A stretch of 64,000 nucleotides of DNA from Paulownia fortunei (taxonomy: Eukaryota > Streptophyta > Magnoliopsida > Lamiales > Paulowniaceae): contig CM033118.1 in assembly GCA_019321725.1 (NCBI GenBank), forward strand, positions 15,092,071 through 15,156,070, in the 5' to 3' direction. The notes beneath the pieces were generated by a model. It was given only the letters and a program-made list of their open reading frames with translations, was not told the origin of the DNA and searched no databases. Positions 35,614 to 45,794 of this stretch are shown one piece after another; position 1 is the first letter of the stretch; each line of letters starts with the position of its first letter. The position numbers were made by a program, and so were the translations under genes.

Positions 35614-35628
35614 AATTCTCCCACACTT
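35614..35628 (-). other. Polypurine tract of element A
   Basis: The minus strand reads AGTGTGGGAGAATT directly before the LTR start TGATAAAT. Confidence 0.8.
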
Positions 35629-37200
35629 AACATTTGCTTGTCATCGAGCAAGTCTAAAACAAATCTAAACTAATCCACTTTTGTAGGAAATCACGATTGC
35701 ATTTAGCATATGTAATAAGCCTTTAAACCCCTAGGTGGCCTATAGAGGACAAGCTATAGTCTCGTGAGGGTTTTCAATAGTGATTCCCACAAACACATAT
35801 GATAACTTTCTTCCACCTATTTTCTCAGGAAGCAACAAAGTAATATGAAAATAAAATCAAACAAGTGTTGAGTTTAACTTTTAGTCATTCAAAAGTCAAT
35901 ACATTTCTACAATAAGCATACTCAAATGTGTGTGTGGATAGTTAATGTCAACAATAACGAAACTATGCATGCGTCAAATAAGTGAATTCTCATAAAGCCT
36001 TACAAAAATCATCACCAAATCTCTAATGGAAAAGTTGAACATCATAGGCTCTTCCTTCGGTACAAATCTCCGCTACACTAACGACACTACACGAAATCAA
36101 AAGGTTTTCAACAAATGTCGTAATGGGGCTAAAGGGTAGTGTTGTGGCTAAGAAATAAAAGAATAAGATGCAACAAAGGTTCTAAAAACTTTATGGAATT
36201 AGAGACATATAATTTATCGATGAAGAATTCTCAAACTCCACAAATTTCAACACTGGGATCTATGGTTATTGAATTGGACCCCTCTTATTCATCTTGCAAC
36301 ATCTCATTTTTAGTTGCAACACATAGAACTTTGCAATTTTGTTTTATTCATTTTTTATTTTTATTTTTTTGAAGAGAAACTCCCCCACACTTATCTTCTA
36401 TTCCAACCTGATTTCTTTTGCAAGTTCACGCTATCAATGGAATGTTGCTTAAACTCCAAATTATTTTTAGAACAAGGGTTGGATAATAGTGTATTTAGGC
36501 TGGATAAAAAGATATGATTACAAAAAAACTGTTTATTTATTGAAAGACTTAAAGTGGCTCACTAGGGGGATGATCTCGTAGAACATAACATGGGGAACAA
36601 GCTGATTTGACAATAGTGCTAGAAAGCCTAATAACTTAATCATTTTTCTAGTGGTGCACTATCAGTCATTTGTCTTGACAGACCAAAAGAAAAAGTTCTA
36701 ATACTCAACCTCTACATATTGAAGATCCAAGTGATGATTAGAGCGAGGGCATAAGAACTTTCTATTTTAACATGATTGTCTTTACACTGAATGACATAAC
36801 TATTTGTGCAAAAAAAATTGAGTATAATTATCGCAAAAATATATTAATCAAATAACAACTTCAAAGTTCAAAACAACACCCATCATCAATCAAACCACAT
36901 TATTCTTGCTTAATTTTAATCGTTGAAGTTGGAAGAACCTCTACGACTAAAAAAAATTAAAAAAAATTGGTAATTCACAAACTTGCCATGTTATGCAAAA
37001 AATAGGGACGCGTCTCAAAAGTGTTATAATTACCCTTTACTCCGCCACCATTTGTCATGATTTCAATGGACCCATAAGAAAATACGCTTGATTTTTTTTT
37101 AAAAATAAAATACTAGAAAAACACACATTGAGCATGCAAGTCATGATATCAACTATGCCTTCCCCCAACCTAATCGAGACATTATCCCTAATGTTAAAAA
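35629..37200 (-). other. 3' non-coding region of element A
   Basis: No protein is encoded. Read on the minus strand, it is homologous to 50530-51870 of element B. Shared words include GAATAGAAGATAAGTGTGGG on A (near 36376-36400) against GAAATAGAAGATAAGTGTGG on B. The upstream edge near 37145-37195 has ATTAGGTTGGGGGAAGG, the counterpart of B's AATTAAGTGTGGGTGGAAGG. Confidence 0.7.
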
Positions 37201-37307
37201 TAGATAGAAAAGTAGAGTGTAAAAGATATCACCTGAAGTATGGCTAAAAAATAAAACTGAAACAACACAAAACACACACTATTAGATGAAAGCATTAACA
37301 ATAAGTA

Positions 37308-37940
37308 TCATAGATTGAGAGTTAAATTTAATTTTTGTTTTCGACCTTTGTTCCTATTGGACCAATCCACATTGGCCAAGACTGGATTAGGTTCTGACAC
37401 ATATGCTAGAAGTTGATTAATCAGCTAGTCAAGTGTCGAAGTAGAAATGAGGATTCTTCTCGCAGACGGTGAAATAAAATCTTTTTTCACAGCATGATCT
37501 ACAAAAGATAGCAAACCATCATAAAAACCATTAACATTAAGAATACCTATAAGTTTTTGGTGAATGTTAAGTTGTGCCCAAGAGATAGCTTGGAATAATT
37601 CCTCTAGTATACCAAAACTGTCAGGTAGAATGATGAATGCATCTGCATTGTTTAACATGTCAGGCATTCTGTCCTGAACACACTTTTAGCTTATCTCTGA
37701 TGGTTATACCTGTGATATTCTGTACTGCTAAAAATTTTGGGTTAACTACCAAAACTTTGACTCCTTCTATATGAGCAGAAATAACAACAGTCCCCATTAA
37801 TCCTAAACCGCCTCCCCCAAATACTAAATGAATTTTTTTTCTACTAAAGTTCCACCAAGGTTATTGATTGCCCCTATAATAAATTCACTATTTTTTCCTA
37901 GATTAGATCCACAAAGACACAAATGCAGTTGAATTTGTAA
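37308..37940 (-). pseudogene. LOG-like: LONELY GUY (LOG) cytokinin riboside 5'-monophosphate phosphoribohydrolase retrocopy
   Basis: LOG enzymes release active cytokinin bases from their nucleotides in the cytosol. The minus strand reads, in three frames, CGSNLGKNSEFIIGAINNLG; then IHLVFGGGGLGLMGTVVISA, HIEGVKVL and FLAVQNITGITIRDKLKV; then MLNNADAFIILPDSFGILEE, AISWAQLNIHQKLIGILNVN, GFYDGLLSFVDHAVKKDFIS and a tail ending LTLNL with a stop at 37308. The order covers nearly the whole LOG protein (about 200 residues) without introns, whereas plant LOG genes have several, so this is a processed copy. The catalytic PGGxGTxxE motif is decayed to PDSFGILEE. Frameshifts fall near 37915, 37835 and 37670. 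It lies in the same orientation as element A, between integrase and the 3' non-coding region. Confidence 0.88.
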
Positions 37941-38929
37941 GTCAAAGAAACTTCTTTTTTTTTTTTAAATAGAGTAAGTATGGTGTTATTTATTGAGGTG
38001 TGAATAGAGAATACATTTATTGTATATCTTTTTCTTTTGTCAAAAAGGTTGAAAATAAGGACACGCACGAAATTTAAAAATTACCTACTTACACGTGAAT
38101 GTACATGTAGTTGTGATTGTGGCTAATATCTTTATCTGGTTTTACATCCAATAACGGCTTAAACACCCTCTATGGGTCGAGGATATACTTCCCATCCAGT
38201 TTTCTTATAAACTAGTAAATAAGGTCTTTTAATATCAGACTCTCAAACTATAAAGCTCATATTCATTTTGAAAACGATCCCATAAATCAAGAATTGCATG
38301 TTCTACCAATCCACATAAATGCATCTCAAGAGTTATATAATGTGATGTAAAGACTCCTTACTCAGTCTATCCATAATGAATTTAAGTTTATCTTCTCAAT
38401 TTTTAGAAATCACTCCTAAAGAACGACACTTTGTGTTGCAAGTCCATCTAGCATAATTGTGACAAACTTTTATTTTTTTTCGCCCTTCGTTTTTTTGAAT
38501 ATATACTTTTACCAAAACCAGGCATGTCTGGAAACTCATGTGAAAACTCACCTACTTTTACCTTTACTTCAATTATCCATCGTATGTCCTCCGAAATGCC
38601 CTTGTGCATAAGCATCCTCAATCTTTCAATCCTAATTTTATAAATTTTCAAAATTGTAATTTTAGAAAGAAAATGAAATTATTTCTTGAGAGTTAGAAAA
38701 ATGCCACCCATTTTGAAAAGAACAAGAAAAGAGAACGAGAAAAGCAGAAAAAATTTGTACAGAGATTTCAGTTGTTTGGAAAACTGACAAGTCCGACTTT
38801 AATAGCCACGGAGTACCGTTATCCGTCACTTAATTGAAAAAATAAAAAAAGAAAAGAAAAAAAACTTTCAAAATAAATAAAGTCAGAGGAAATAAGTATA
38901 TATATATATATATATATATACAACACTAA
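37941..38929 (-). other. Unassigned internal segment of element A
   Basis: The segment lies between the integrase and the LOG copy. An 11-base A-run (minus strand) sits at about 37952-37966, next to the 5' end of the LOG copy. A 67-codon frame (38448-38651) and phrases such as LVYKKTGWEVYPRP near 38190-38230 look protein-like but I do not recognise them. A (TA)n run lies at 38898-38920. This region has no counterpart in element B. Confidence 0.5.
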
Positions 38930-39734
38930 TTATAATAAGGGTTAGAAAGAAAAAGAATTTCCTCTTGTGAAAATTAATTTTCTAGAAAATGTTTAACTCT
39001 TTGTCCATTTACTTTGAATATGTTACCATTTCTAAAAATTTTAATGTCAATTACCCCATAAGGATATACTTTTTTTACAACAAAAGGATCACTCTAACTT
39101 CATCTCAATTTTCCAGGAAACCAATGCAATCGAGAATTATAAAGCAAAACCTTTTAATCAACCTCAAATATTTTTCTTGAAATTTTATTATCATGAAAAT
39201 CTTTGATTCTTGCTTTATAAATTTTAGAATTCTCATATGCATCATTTCTTAATTCTTAAAGTTCATTGATTTGCAATTTGCGCAATTTTGAAGCTTCATC
39301 AAGGTTGAAAATATTTTAATTGCCTAATAAGCTTTATGTTCAAGTTAAACAGGTAAATGAAGAGGTTTTTCATAAACTATCCTATAAAGAGACATGCCTA
39401 ATGATGTTTTGAAACTAGTTCTATATACCCAAAGTATATCGGTAAGTCTAAGAGACCAATCTTTATAGTTTAGGTTAACTATTTTTTTCAAAATTTATTT
39501 TATCTCCCTATTTGCAAGTTCAACTTGTTTATTTGTCTGAGAGTGATAAGAGATTGTAACTTTATGTATGATTCCACATTTTCTCATTAAGGTTCCAAAA
39601 ACTTTTTTATAAAAATACTTTCCCCCATCACTAATAATAGATTGAGGAATTCTAAATCGACTTAAAATATTTTATTTCAAAACATTTATCACTATTTTGT
39701 GATCATTGTTTCGATAAGGAATTACCTCGATCCA
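38930..39734 (-). pseudogene. Element A integrase
   Basis: From the assembly gap downwards the minus strand reads NILSRFRIPQSIISDGGKYF (second catalytic Asp region), SYHSQTNKQVELANREIK (catalytic Glu region), KDWSLRLTDILWVYRTSFKT, LEHKAY and EASKLRKLQINEL. It ends with the Athila/Tat-type tail KVLLYNSRLHLFPGK and IFKVNGQRVKHFLEN. Several stops interrupt it. The zinc-binding N-terminus and the first catalytic Asp are not visible and must lie in or beyond the gap. Confidence 0.85.
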
Positions 39735-39834
39735 NNNNNNNNNNNNNNNNNNNNNNNNNNNNNNNNNNNNNNNNNNNNNNNNNNNNNNNNNNNNNNNNNN
39801 NNNNNNNNNNNNNNNNNNNNNNNNNNNNNNNNNN
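39735..39834. other. Assembly gap (100 N)
   Basis: These are exactly 100 unknown bases, a placeholder size. Element A reads the beginning of reverse transcriptase on one side and the middle of integrase on the other, so roughly 2 kb of coding sequence should be missing unless it was deleted in the genome. Confidence 0.95.
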
Positions 39835-40490
39835 TTTGCTATCAGAAATAGGATAAATGATTCCATTATCTAAAAGTTTAATGACTTCATTTCTCACTAC
39901 TTCTTTCATATTAGGATTTAGCATTCATTTCATTTCTCTAGAAGGTTTAACATTTTTACGCATTTTTAGAGTTTTGATCAACTTACCTTTTTAAGATGCA
40001 TCAAGTTTAGAAGAAATTAATACTGGAAAAGTCTCATTCTCACCCAAGAAAGAGTATTTCAGATCAACTAGCAAAGGTTTCAAATCAACCATAGGAGTTT
40101 AATACTTGATGGAATAGATTCTACTGTTGATGATGACAGTTCTTCAAACCTTGACTTCCAAAAATAATTTTCTTGTACCTGAGAAAATTCAGAGAGAGTA
40201 TTAGAGTGTGCCTTTTTACAAATACTTTCACTTTTAAAACAAGTCTCCAAAGAATTTGAAGAGTTAGTGGTGGTAAATTATTCATGAATAAGTTCCTCGA
40301 TTGAATCCACTTCCTGTACTTCGATATCTTCTGCAGGTTGCTTACAAATATTAAACACATTTAGTTCCAAAGTTATATTTCCAAATGATAACTTCAAAAT
40401 ACCATTCCTACAATTGATCATAGAATTTGAAGTTGCAAGAAAAAGACAATCCAAAATGATAGGAATTTGTGTATGTGTTTGTGCAACAGG
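39835..40490 (-). pseudogene. Element A protease C-terminal part and start of reverse transcriptase
   Basis: The minus strand begins right after element B with HTQIPIILDCLFLATSNSMI and CRNGILKLSFGNITLELNVF, the end of an Athila/Tat-type protease region. A linker with acidic residues follows, then LNPNMKEVVRNEVIKLLDNG and IIYPISDSK, the conserved entry to gypsy reverse transcriptase, cut by the gap at 39834. Stops occur between the blocks. Confidence 0.82.
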
Positions 40491-40495
40491 CTCTG
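40491..40495. other. Target site duplication (left) of element B: CTCTG
   Basis: CTCTG directly precedes the LTR start TGATAAGTGC and is repeated at 53836-53840 right after the LTR end AACCAACCA. Confidence 0.9.
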
Positions 40496-40859
40496 TGATA
40501 AGTGCATTTTTTTACATATTTGTATCAATTCCTCTATGTCTTCCTTGATTTGTTCTTGTTAATAATAGATTTTTATTAATGTTTTGTGTGTGACAGGAGT
40601 TTGAGAATCAAAAGATCGAAAATGAGCCAAAACGAAGTTGAAACAAGCATTCTTGGGTCAAATTGACACAGTTCTACTATGACAGTTTTTGTATTTTGAA
40701 CATAACTCTTCAAGTGCCTACAGAAAGCTAATAGATAGAGCTACAATTGTTATGAAGACACCAAAAGCCAATTCATCTTAGAAAGAGGTCAAAAATTAGT
40801 TGAAAGGGGATGAATAGTGTCAGAGCGCCAAATTGGAGAAGAAGAAAATAGTAGCAACG

Positions 40860-40925
40860 GCACCTAGGCGCCCTATTTTGGTGCCTAGGCACCGTGCTTA
40901 TTGTCCTCTTCGGCGCCTAGGCACC
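40860..40925. repeat. Cluster of GC-rich CCTAGG palindromes in the element B 5' LTR
   Basis: Three near-palindromic 13-14-mers, GCACCTAGGCGCC, GGTGCCTAGGCACC and GGCGCCTAGGCACC, lie at 40860-40872, 40880-40893 and 40912-40925. They stand out in AT-rich DNA about 220-280 bp upstream of the LTR TATA box. The same cluster is at 52421-52486, and related words occur in the LTR of element D near 59570-59650. Confidence 0.85.
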
Positions 40926-41141
40926 ATCCGTGTAGGAAAACTGATTCTTTTGCTTGGAATGACAACCCTTTACACCTTTTAGCACATGTTTGTGATTTAC
41001 ATACACTTGATACATATAATACATCACACATCACACCTTATACACTTTACAACAAACACACAACACACCTTAAACACTTTACACCAAACACACAGCACAC
41101 CTTAGACACTTTACAACAAATCACAACACCATCTGATACTT

Positions 41142-41149
41142 TATAAATA
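41142..41149 (+). promoter_or_regulatory. TATA box of the element B 5' LTR
   Basis: TATAAATA sits after the CA-rich tandem repeats. The same box is at 52735-52742 in the 3' LTR. Transcription would start about 30 bp downstream. Confidence 0.6.
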
Positions 41150-41588
41150 CACACTATCCTCTCAACACACACATCAAAATTTTTAGATTCACTCATTCTC
41201 TAGAACTCATACATACCTTTGGAAAGCATCTTGGGGTCTTGGAGCATCAAGGAAGACAAAGTGGAAGAGGTTTGGAGAAGGAAACATCCATAATCCACCA
41301 TCAACCTCAACTATTTTCTTCAACCAATAAGTTTCTTTGATTCCCAATGTTGTTAATTTTAATTTTCTTGTTAAGTTTTATCATGTTAGGCTAAACTTCC
41401 GTCTTACATGAGGTTGATTTCAAAGATCTAGACATGAGTTCTTGTAATTAAATAATTGATATTATTGACCAACTTTCCAATTAAGGTTGTTTATGTTTTT
41501 CTATGCTTAATGTCTTATGGGTATTTTCTTGCTTTGTTTGGGTGCATAAGACATTCGTGGGATTGAGAACTCCCTATTAGATCCATAA

Positions 41589-42757
41589 GACATTAAGCAA
41601 GAACTCCCTATTAGATCTCCATAGAGCTCTCTTGGATGGATGGACACATATTCGTGGGATGTCCTACCATGAAACTTATGAAACTTACTACACATGTTTT
41701 AACTTGTTGCCCTACAGCCATTTGTTGCACTAAAGAGGTGAGGTGTGAGAGCTTTTTGTTCAAGAAGTGATGTGTTCACCTCATTGACAATCTTAGGTGG
41801 CGGCGGTGGATCATTGAGGGTGATGAATTGTTGAGAATTTATAGCCATGTTTGCAATTAGATTCCTTGCTGCCTCGGGTGTCTTGTCAACTAAAACCCTT
41901 CCACTTGCAGCATCAATCATGCTTCTATCCATTAGCATAAGCCCCTCATCGAAATATTGAATGAGAAGTTGATCACTAATTTGATGATAAGGACAACTAG
42001 CATACAACTTCTTAAATCTTTCCCAATACTCATAGAGAGATTCCCTATTGTATTATTGAATCCCACATATTTCTTTTCGGATGCTCCCTGCCTTGAATGC
42101 TAGAAAATATCTCTCAAAGAACACCCTTCGTATTTCATTTCATGTGGTAATCGTGCCAGATGGTAGATAATAAAGCCACTCCTTTGCTGAATCTGCCAAT
42201 GAAAAAGGAAAGACAATAAGCTTGATGTTTTCTTCTAAAATGCCTACCAATTTCATACTAGAGCACACGATATGAAATTCCTTCAAGTGTTTACTTGGAT
42301 CGTCACCCGCAAAACCATGGAATGTGGGCAAAAGATGAATCATCCCAGATTGGAGTTCAAAGTCGACTTCCAAGTTAGGATAGGTAATACACAATGGTTG
42401 ATTCTCTAATTTTGGAGCAACCAACTTCTTCAATGTTATATGATTATGTGTTATTTCAATAGTTTCGGGTTCATGAGGAGTTTCAAAAGTAGGAGAAAGA
42501 GCTTCAAACTCGAGCTTAGATGGTGAATTGATTAGAGGTATAGGTGGAAGTGGTGGTAATAGTGGCAGCGGTGTGTGCAAATTAATCCGAATTTGCTCAA
42601 ATCTCAGCCTCAAGTCCTCCGATGACATAAAACATGAAAATAACAAGAAAAAAAACTAAGATAAACTAACAAAAAGAAGTAAGTAAAGTAAAACAAAAAC
42701 CTAAAAAGGATAATGAATTAATTAGACGCTTGGTCCCCGGCAACAACTCCAAAAACT
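41589..42757 (-). pseudogene. Element B gag N-terminal part and PBS, inverted
   Basis: On the minus strand, opposite to the rest of B, a PBS (TTTTTGGAGTTGTTGCCGGG, 42735-42757) precedes gag. The gag reads LQSGMIHLLPTFHGFAGDDP, KLIVFPFSLADSAKEWLYYL and PSGTITT (42646-42140), then YASCPYHQISDQLLIQYFDE, MDRSMIDAASGRVLVDKTPE and NMAINSQQF (42007-41699). It ends near 41650 with VGHPTNMCPS. These are the standard Athila-type gag blocks in the correct order for the minus strand. Frames shift near 42135 and 41700. Confidence 0.87.
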
Positions 42758-43420
42758 TGGTCGGTTGTCGTAGGCCTACCAAATTTAAACCTTACTGTTC
42801 AATAATTTTTTAATGAGTATAGAGCGAGTAAGAGTCGATCCCATGAGGATCAAGACTAACTGATTTACTATCGGCTCATTAACTAAGAATTGTAACTTCA
42901 AAATTAATAACCTAAAACTGAGACTTCAACAAGTAAACTCTAGAAATAAATAACAAACAGTTGGGGAGGGGGTTGAATTAAGTAACTAAATTGCAGAAAT
43001 TAAAACTAATTAAAATGTAAAGTAATCAAAATCAAAACAATAAACAACAATCGATTAAAGTAGGTTGAGGTTTTATTCGCCACCACTAGACAATGAGATG
43101 TACTTTCATATCAATATTATTAACAATTTACTATTGAAATGATCAATCGTAGGTAATAACAAGCTCTATTACCCCAATATTTCATTAATTATTTGTTAGG
43201 TACAACAAGCTCTCTACCTAATTCCCTACCCATCAAATAACCTAGAACAAACTCTCTAGATTTAATTTAATGGATGTATTAAAACAAGAAAGATAGATTG
43301 ATCTAACCAACAACTACACAAACTCGGGTCATTTAACTTAGGTTATGTTTTTTATTGCAATTAACAAAAATATCCATAATCAATAATCACAACTTCCTAT
43401 ACATGATTAGAAATTCAAGA
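42758..43420 (-). repeat. 5' LTR of element B, second part, inverted
   Basis: These 663 bp match 53174-53835 of the 3' LTR (662 bp) in reverse complement, from TCTTGAATTTCTAATCATG at 43420 to the LTR end CGACCA at 42758. Together with 40496-41588 they reconstitute one LTR apart from three bases at the split. Confidence 0.9.
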
Positions 43421-43730
43421 CAATAGCTAGTGGCTATTTGCCCCACTTGATTCTCAATATGTTCGAGATGGGTTTGTGTGATTTGTTGAAATTGCATAGA
43501 ACAGGTAGCAAGTGCTTTCACAAGATCCTCCAAGGATGTGCCCGATTGTTGTGGAGATTGGAAGCGTGGTTGCACATTTGATTGGTGAAAATCCAATGCT
43601 CGGTTTAGCAATTAAAATGCAGTTGTTGTTGTTGGTTCCCGTATCTCAAATTGGGATTATCCTTCCATCCTTTATTATAAGTGTTGGAGAAAGGATTATA
43701 TCTTTGCCTTGGTTGACTTGGAAAACCACC
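43421..43730 (-). pseudogene. Element B gag middle block, inverted separately
   Basis: The minus strand reads GGFPSQPRQRYNPFSNTYNK, GWKDNPNLRYGNQQQQ, then SLEDLVKALATCSMQFQQIT and IENQVGQIATS. In Athila-type gag this block follows the CPSIQE end of 41589-42757 and precedes NRLETQGSGK, which begins on the plus strand at about 43731. Each junction therefore falls exactly between neighbouring protein blocks. Confidence 0.85.
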
Positions 43731-44852
43731 AGCCGATTGGAAACACAAGGATCGGGCAAGTTACATTCCCAACCCGTGGTGAATCCTAAAGAAAATGCAA
43801 GTGCCATAACTCTTAGAACCGGGAAGCAATTGGAGTCTCCTAGTTTGCCAACAAAAGAAGTATCCAAAGAGGTTGAGAAGGGTGAGTCAAGCAATACCAT
43901 CCCTTCCTTAGATGATTCTCACTTTCCTACTCATCTACTACCCATAGTCAAGGAGAATCCAAAGTCGGTAATCATTCCTAAACCTCTCTCTCATACTTAT
44001 ATAAAACCTCCACCTTTTCTTAGCAGGTTAGCAAAGTCTAGAAAAGAGGAGCAGGAAAAGGAGATTCTTGAAACTTTTCGAAAAGTGGAGGTAAACAGCC
44101 CTCTTCTTGATGTTATTAAGCAAGTGTCTCGCTATGCCAAATTTCTCAAAGAACTATGCACCAACAAAAGAAAGTTGAGGGGAGATGAAAAAGTGAGTAT
44201 GGGGGAGAATGTTTCAACAATTCTTCAAAGGAAGCTCCCTCCAAAGTGTAAGGATCCGGGCACTTTCACCATCCTTTGTACCATTGGTAACACTAGGTTT
44301 GAAAAGTGCATGTTAGATTTAGGTGCATCAATCAATCTCATTCCATATGCCATTTATATTTCTTTAAATCTAGGTTGTTTAGAATAAACTGGTGGTGTTA
44401 TTTAATTAGTGGATAAATCAAATGCATACCCTAAAGGAGTTGTGGAGGATGTTTTGGTACAAGTGAATGAATTGGTTTTTCTTGCGGATTTTCATATTCT
44501 TGAGATGGAAGATGATAAATTCATACATCCTACACCCATTATCTTAGGGAGACCATTCCTAAAAACAACACGGACTAAAATTGATGTTCATGATGGCACA
44601 TTATCTATGGAATTTGATGGTGAGATAATTAGATTTAATATTTTTGAAGCTATGAGGTATCCTAGTGATGTGCATTCCATTTTTGTAGTTGATATTATTG
44701 ATTCTATAGCTCAACAAATATTTGAATTGACTAGCAATGATGGATTGGATGTTGCATTGAGGAACAATCTGTACATGGAGGACTTGAAAGGGATAAAGAT
44801 AGATGTGCAACTATTGGAAAATGTAGAGGAAGCAGTGGAAGGATTGGACTAA
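43731..44852 (+). pseudogene. Element B gag C-terminal part and protease
   Basis: The plus strand continues with RLETQGSGKLHSQPVVNPKE, NASAITLRTGKQL and LDVIKQVSRYAKFLKELCTN. The protease follows: KDPGTFTILCTIGNTRFEKC, MLDLGASINLIP (aspartic protease motif), a stop at about 44387, then VVEDVLVQVNELVFLADFHI and PIILGRPFLKTTRTKIDV. The open frame that seems to start at 43512 is antisense to the inverted gag block before 43731. The frame breaks at 44388-44408 separate the two protease parts. Confidence 0.87.
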
Positions 44853-45149
44853 TTTTCACAAAATACAAAGTATGGTATCTATTACATTGCTTTGCCATTA
44901 ACTAATGAGAGACTTTTACCTTTTGTGGAGCAGGCACCTACATTGGAGCTCAAACTACTCCCAGAGCATCTCAAATATGTGTATTTGGGTGAGAAAGAAA
45001 CACTTCCAGTATTATTGCTAAAGATCTCACATATACACAAGAGGCTAAGCTTGTTAGGATGCTCCGTGAGTACAAGACGGCTATTGGATGGACCATTGCC
45101 GATATTAAAAGAATTAGCCCATCTATGTACATGCACCGAATTTTAATAG

Positions 45150-45790
45150 AAGAGGGATCCAAACCCACGAGGGAGGCCCAAAGATAATTGAACTCACCCA
45201 TGATGGAAGTTGTGAAGAAAGAGATATTAAGGCTTCTTGATGTTGGGGTCATCTACCCCATTTCGGATAGCAAGTGGGTAAGCCCAGTTCAAGTGGTTCT
45301 TAAGAAGTCTGGCATCATTGTAGTACAAAATGATTGCCAAGAGTTAGTACCTTAAAGAGTTCAAACCGAATGGCCAGTTTACATTAATTATAGGAAGCTT
45401 AACTCTTCTACTCGCAAAGATTATTTTCCTTTACCTTTTATTGATCAAATTCTTGAACGATTATCCGATCATACTCATTTTTGCTTTCTTGATGGCTACT
45501 CAAGGCATAATCAAATCGTCATTGCTCTGGAGGATCAAGAGAAGACTATCTTTCTTGCCCATTGGTACAATTACCTATCGACACATGCCATTCGGACTTT
45601 GTAATGCACCGGCCATATTTTAAAGGTGTATGGCAAGCATTTTCTTCGAGTATATTGAGAACATCATAGAGGTATTCATGGACAATTTCAGTGTTTATGG
45701 TGATTCATTTGACAAATGCCTAGATAACCTTATACTTGTACGTCAAAGATGCATTGAAACTAATCTTGTGCTCAATTAGGAGAAATGTTA
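45150..45790 (+). pseudogene. Element B reverse transcriptase
   Basis: Blocks in shifting frames: MMEVVKKEILRLLDVGVIYP and ISDSKWVSPVQVVLKKSG (45198-45315), YINYRKLNSSTRKDYFPLPF (45380-45440), and MDNFSVYGDSFDKCLDNL (45678-45730). The catalytic box reads MDNF where gypsy elements have MDDF or VDDI-type sequence, so the second catalytic Asp is lost. Stops lie at 45355 and elsewhere. Confidence 0.85.
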
Positions 45791-45794
45791 TTTT

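Larger units (their letters stand above)
40496..41588 (+). repeat. 5' LTR of element B, first part
   Basis: The sequence starts TGATAAGTGCATTTTTTTAC and matches the 3' LTR until AGATCCATAA (41579-41588). It carries the GC-rich CCTAGG palindromes (40860-40925), three units of a CA-rich 32-bp tandem repeat (41033-41128) and a TATA box. Compared with the 3' LTR it lacks about 270 bp near 40690. Confidence 0.88.

Noticed and set aside
41033..41128. Regular CA-rich repeats considered as a CRISPR-like array
   Set aside because: The units are contiguous tandem repeats without unique spacers, in a eukaryotic LTR.
43512..43730. N-terminal part of a 291-codon plus-strand frame
   Set aside because: This part is antisense to the inverted gag block, which has clear protein blocks on the minus strand. 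Only the part after about 43731 is genuine gag-protease.
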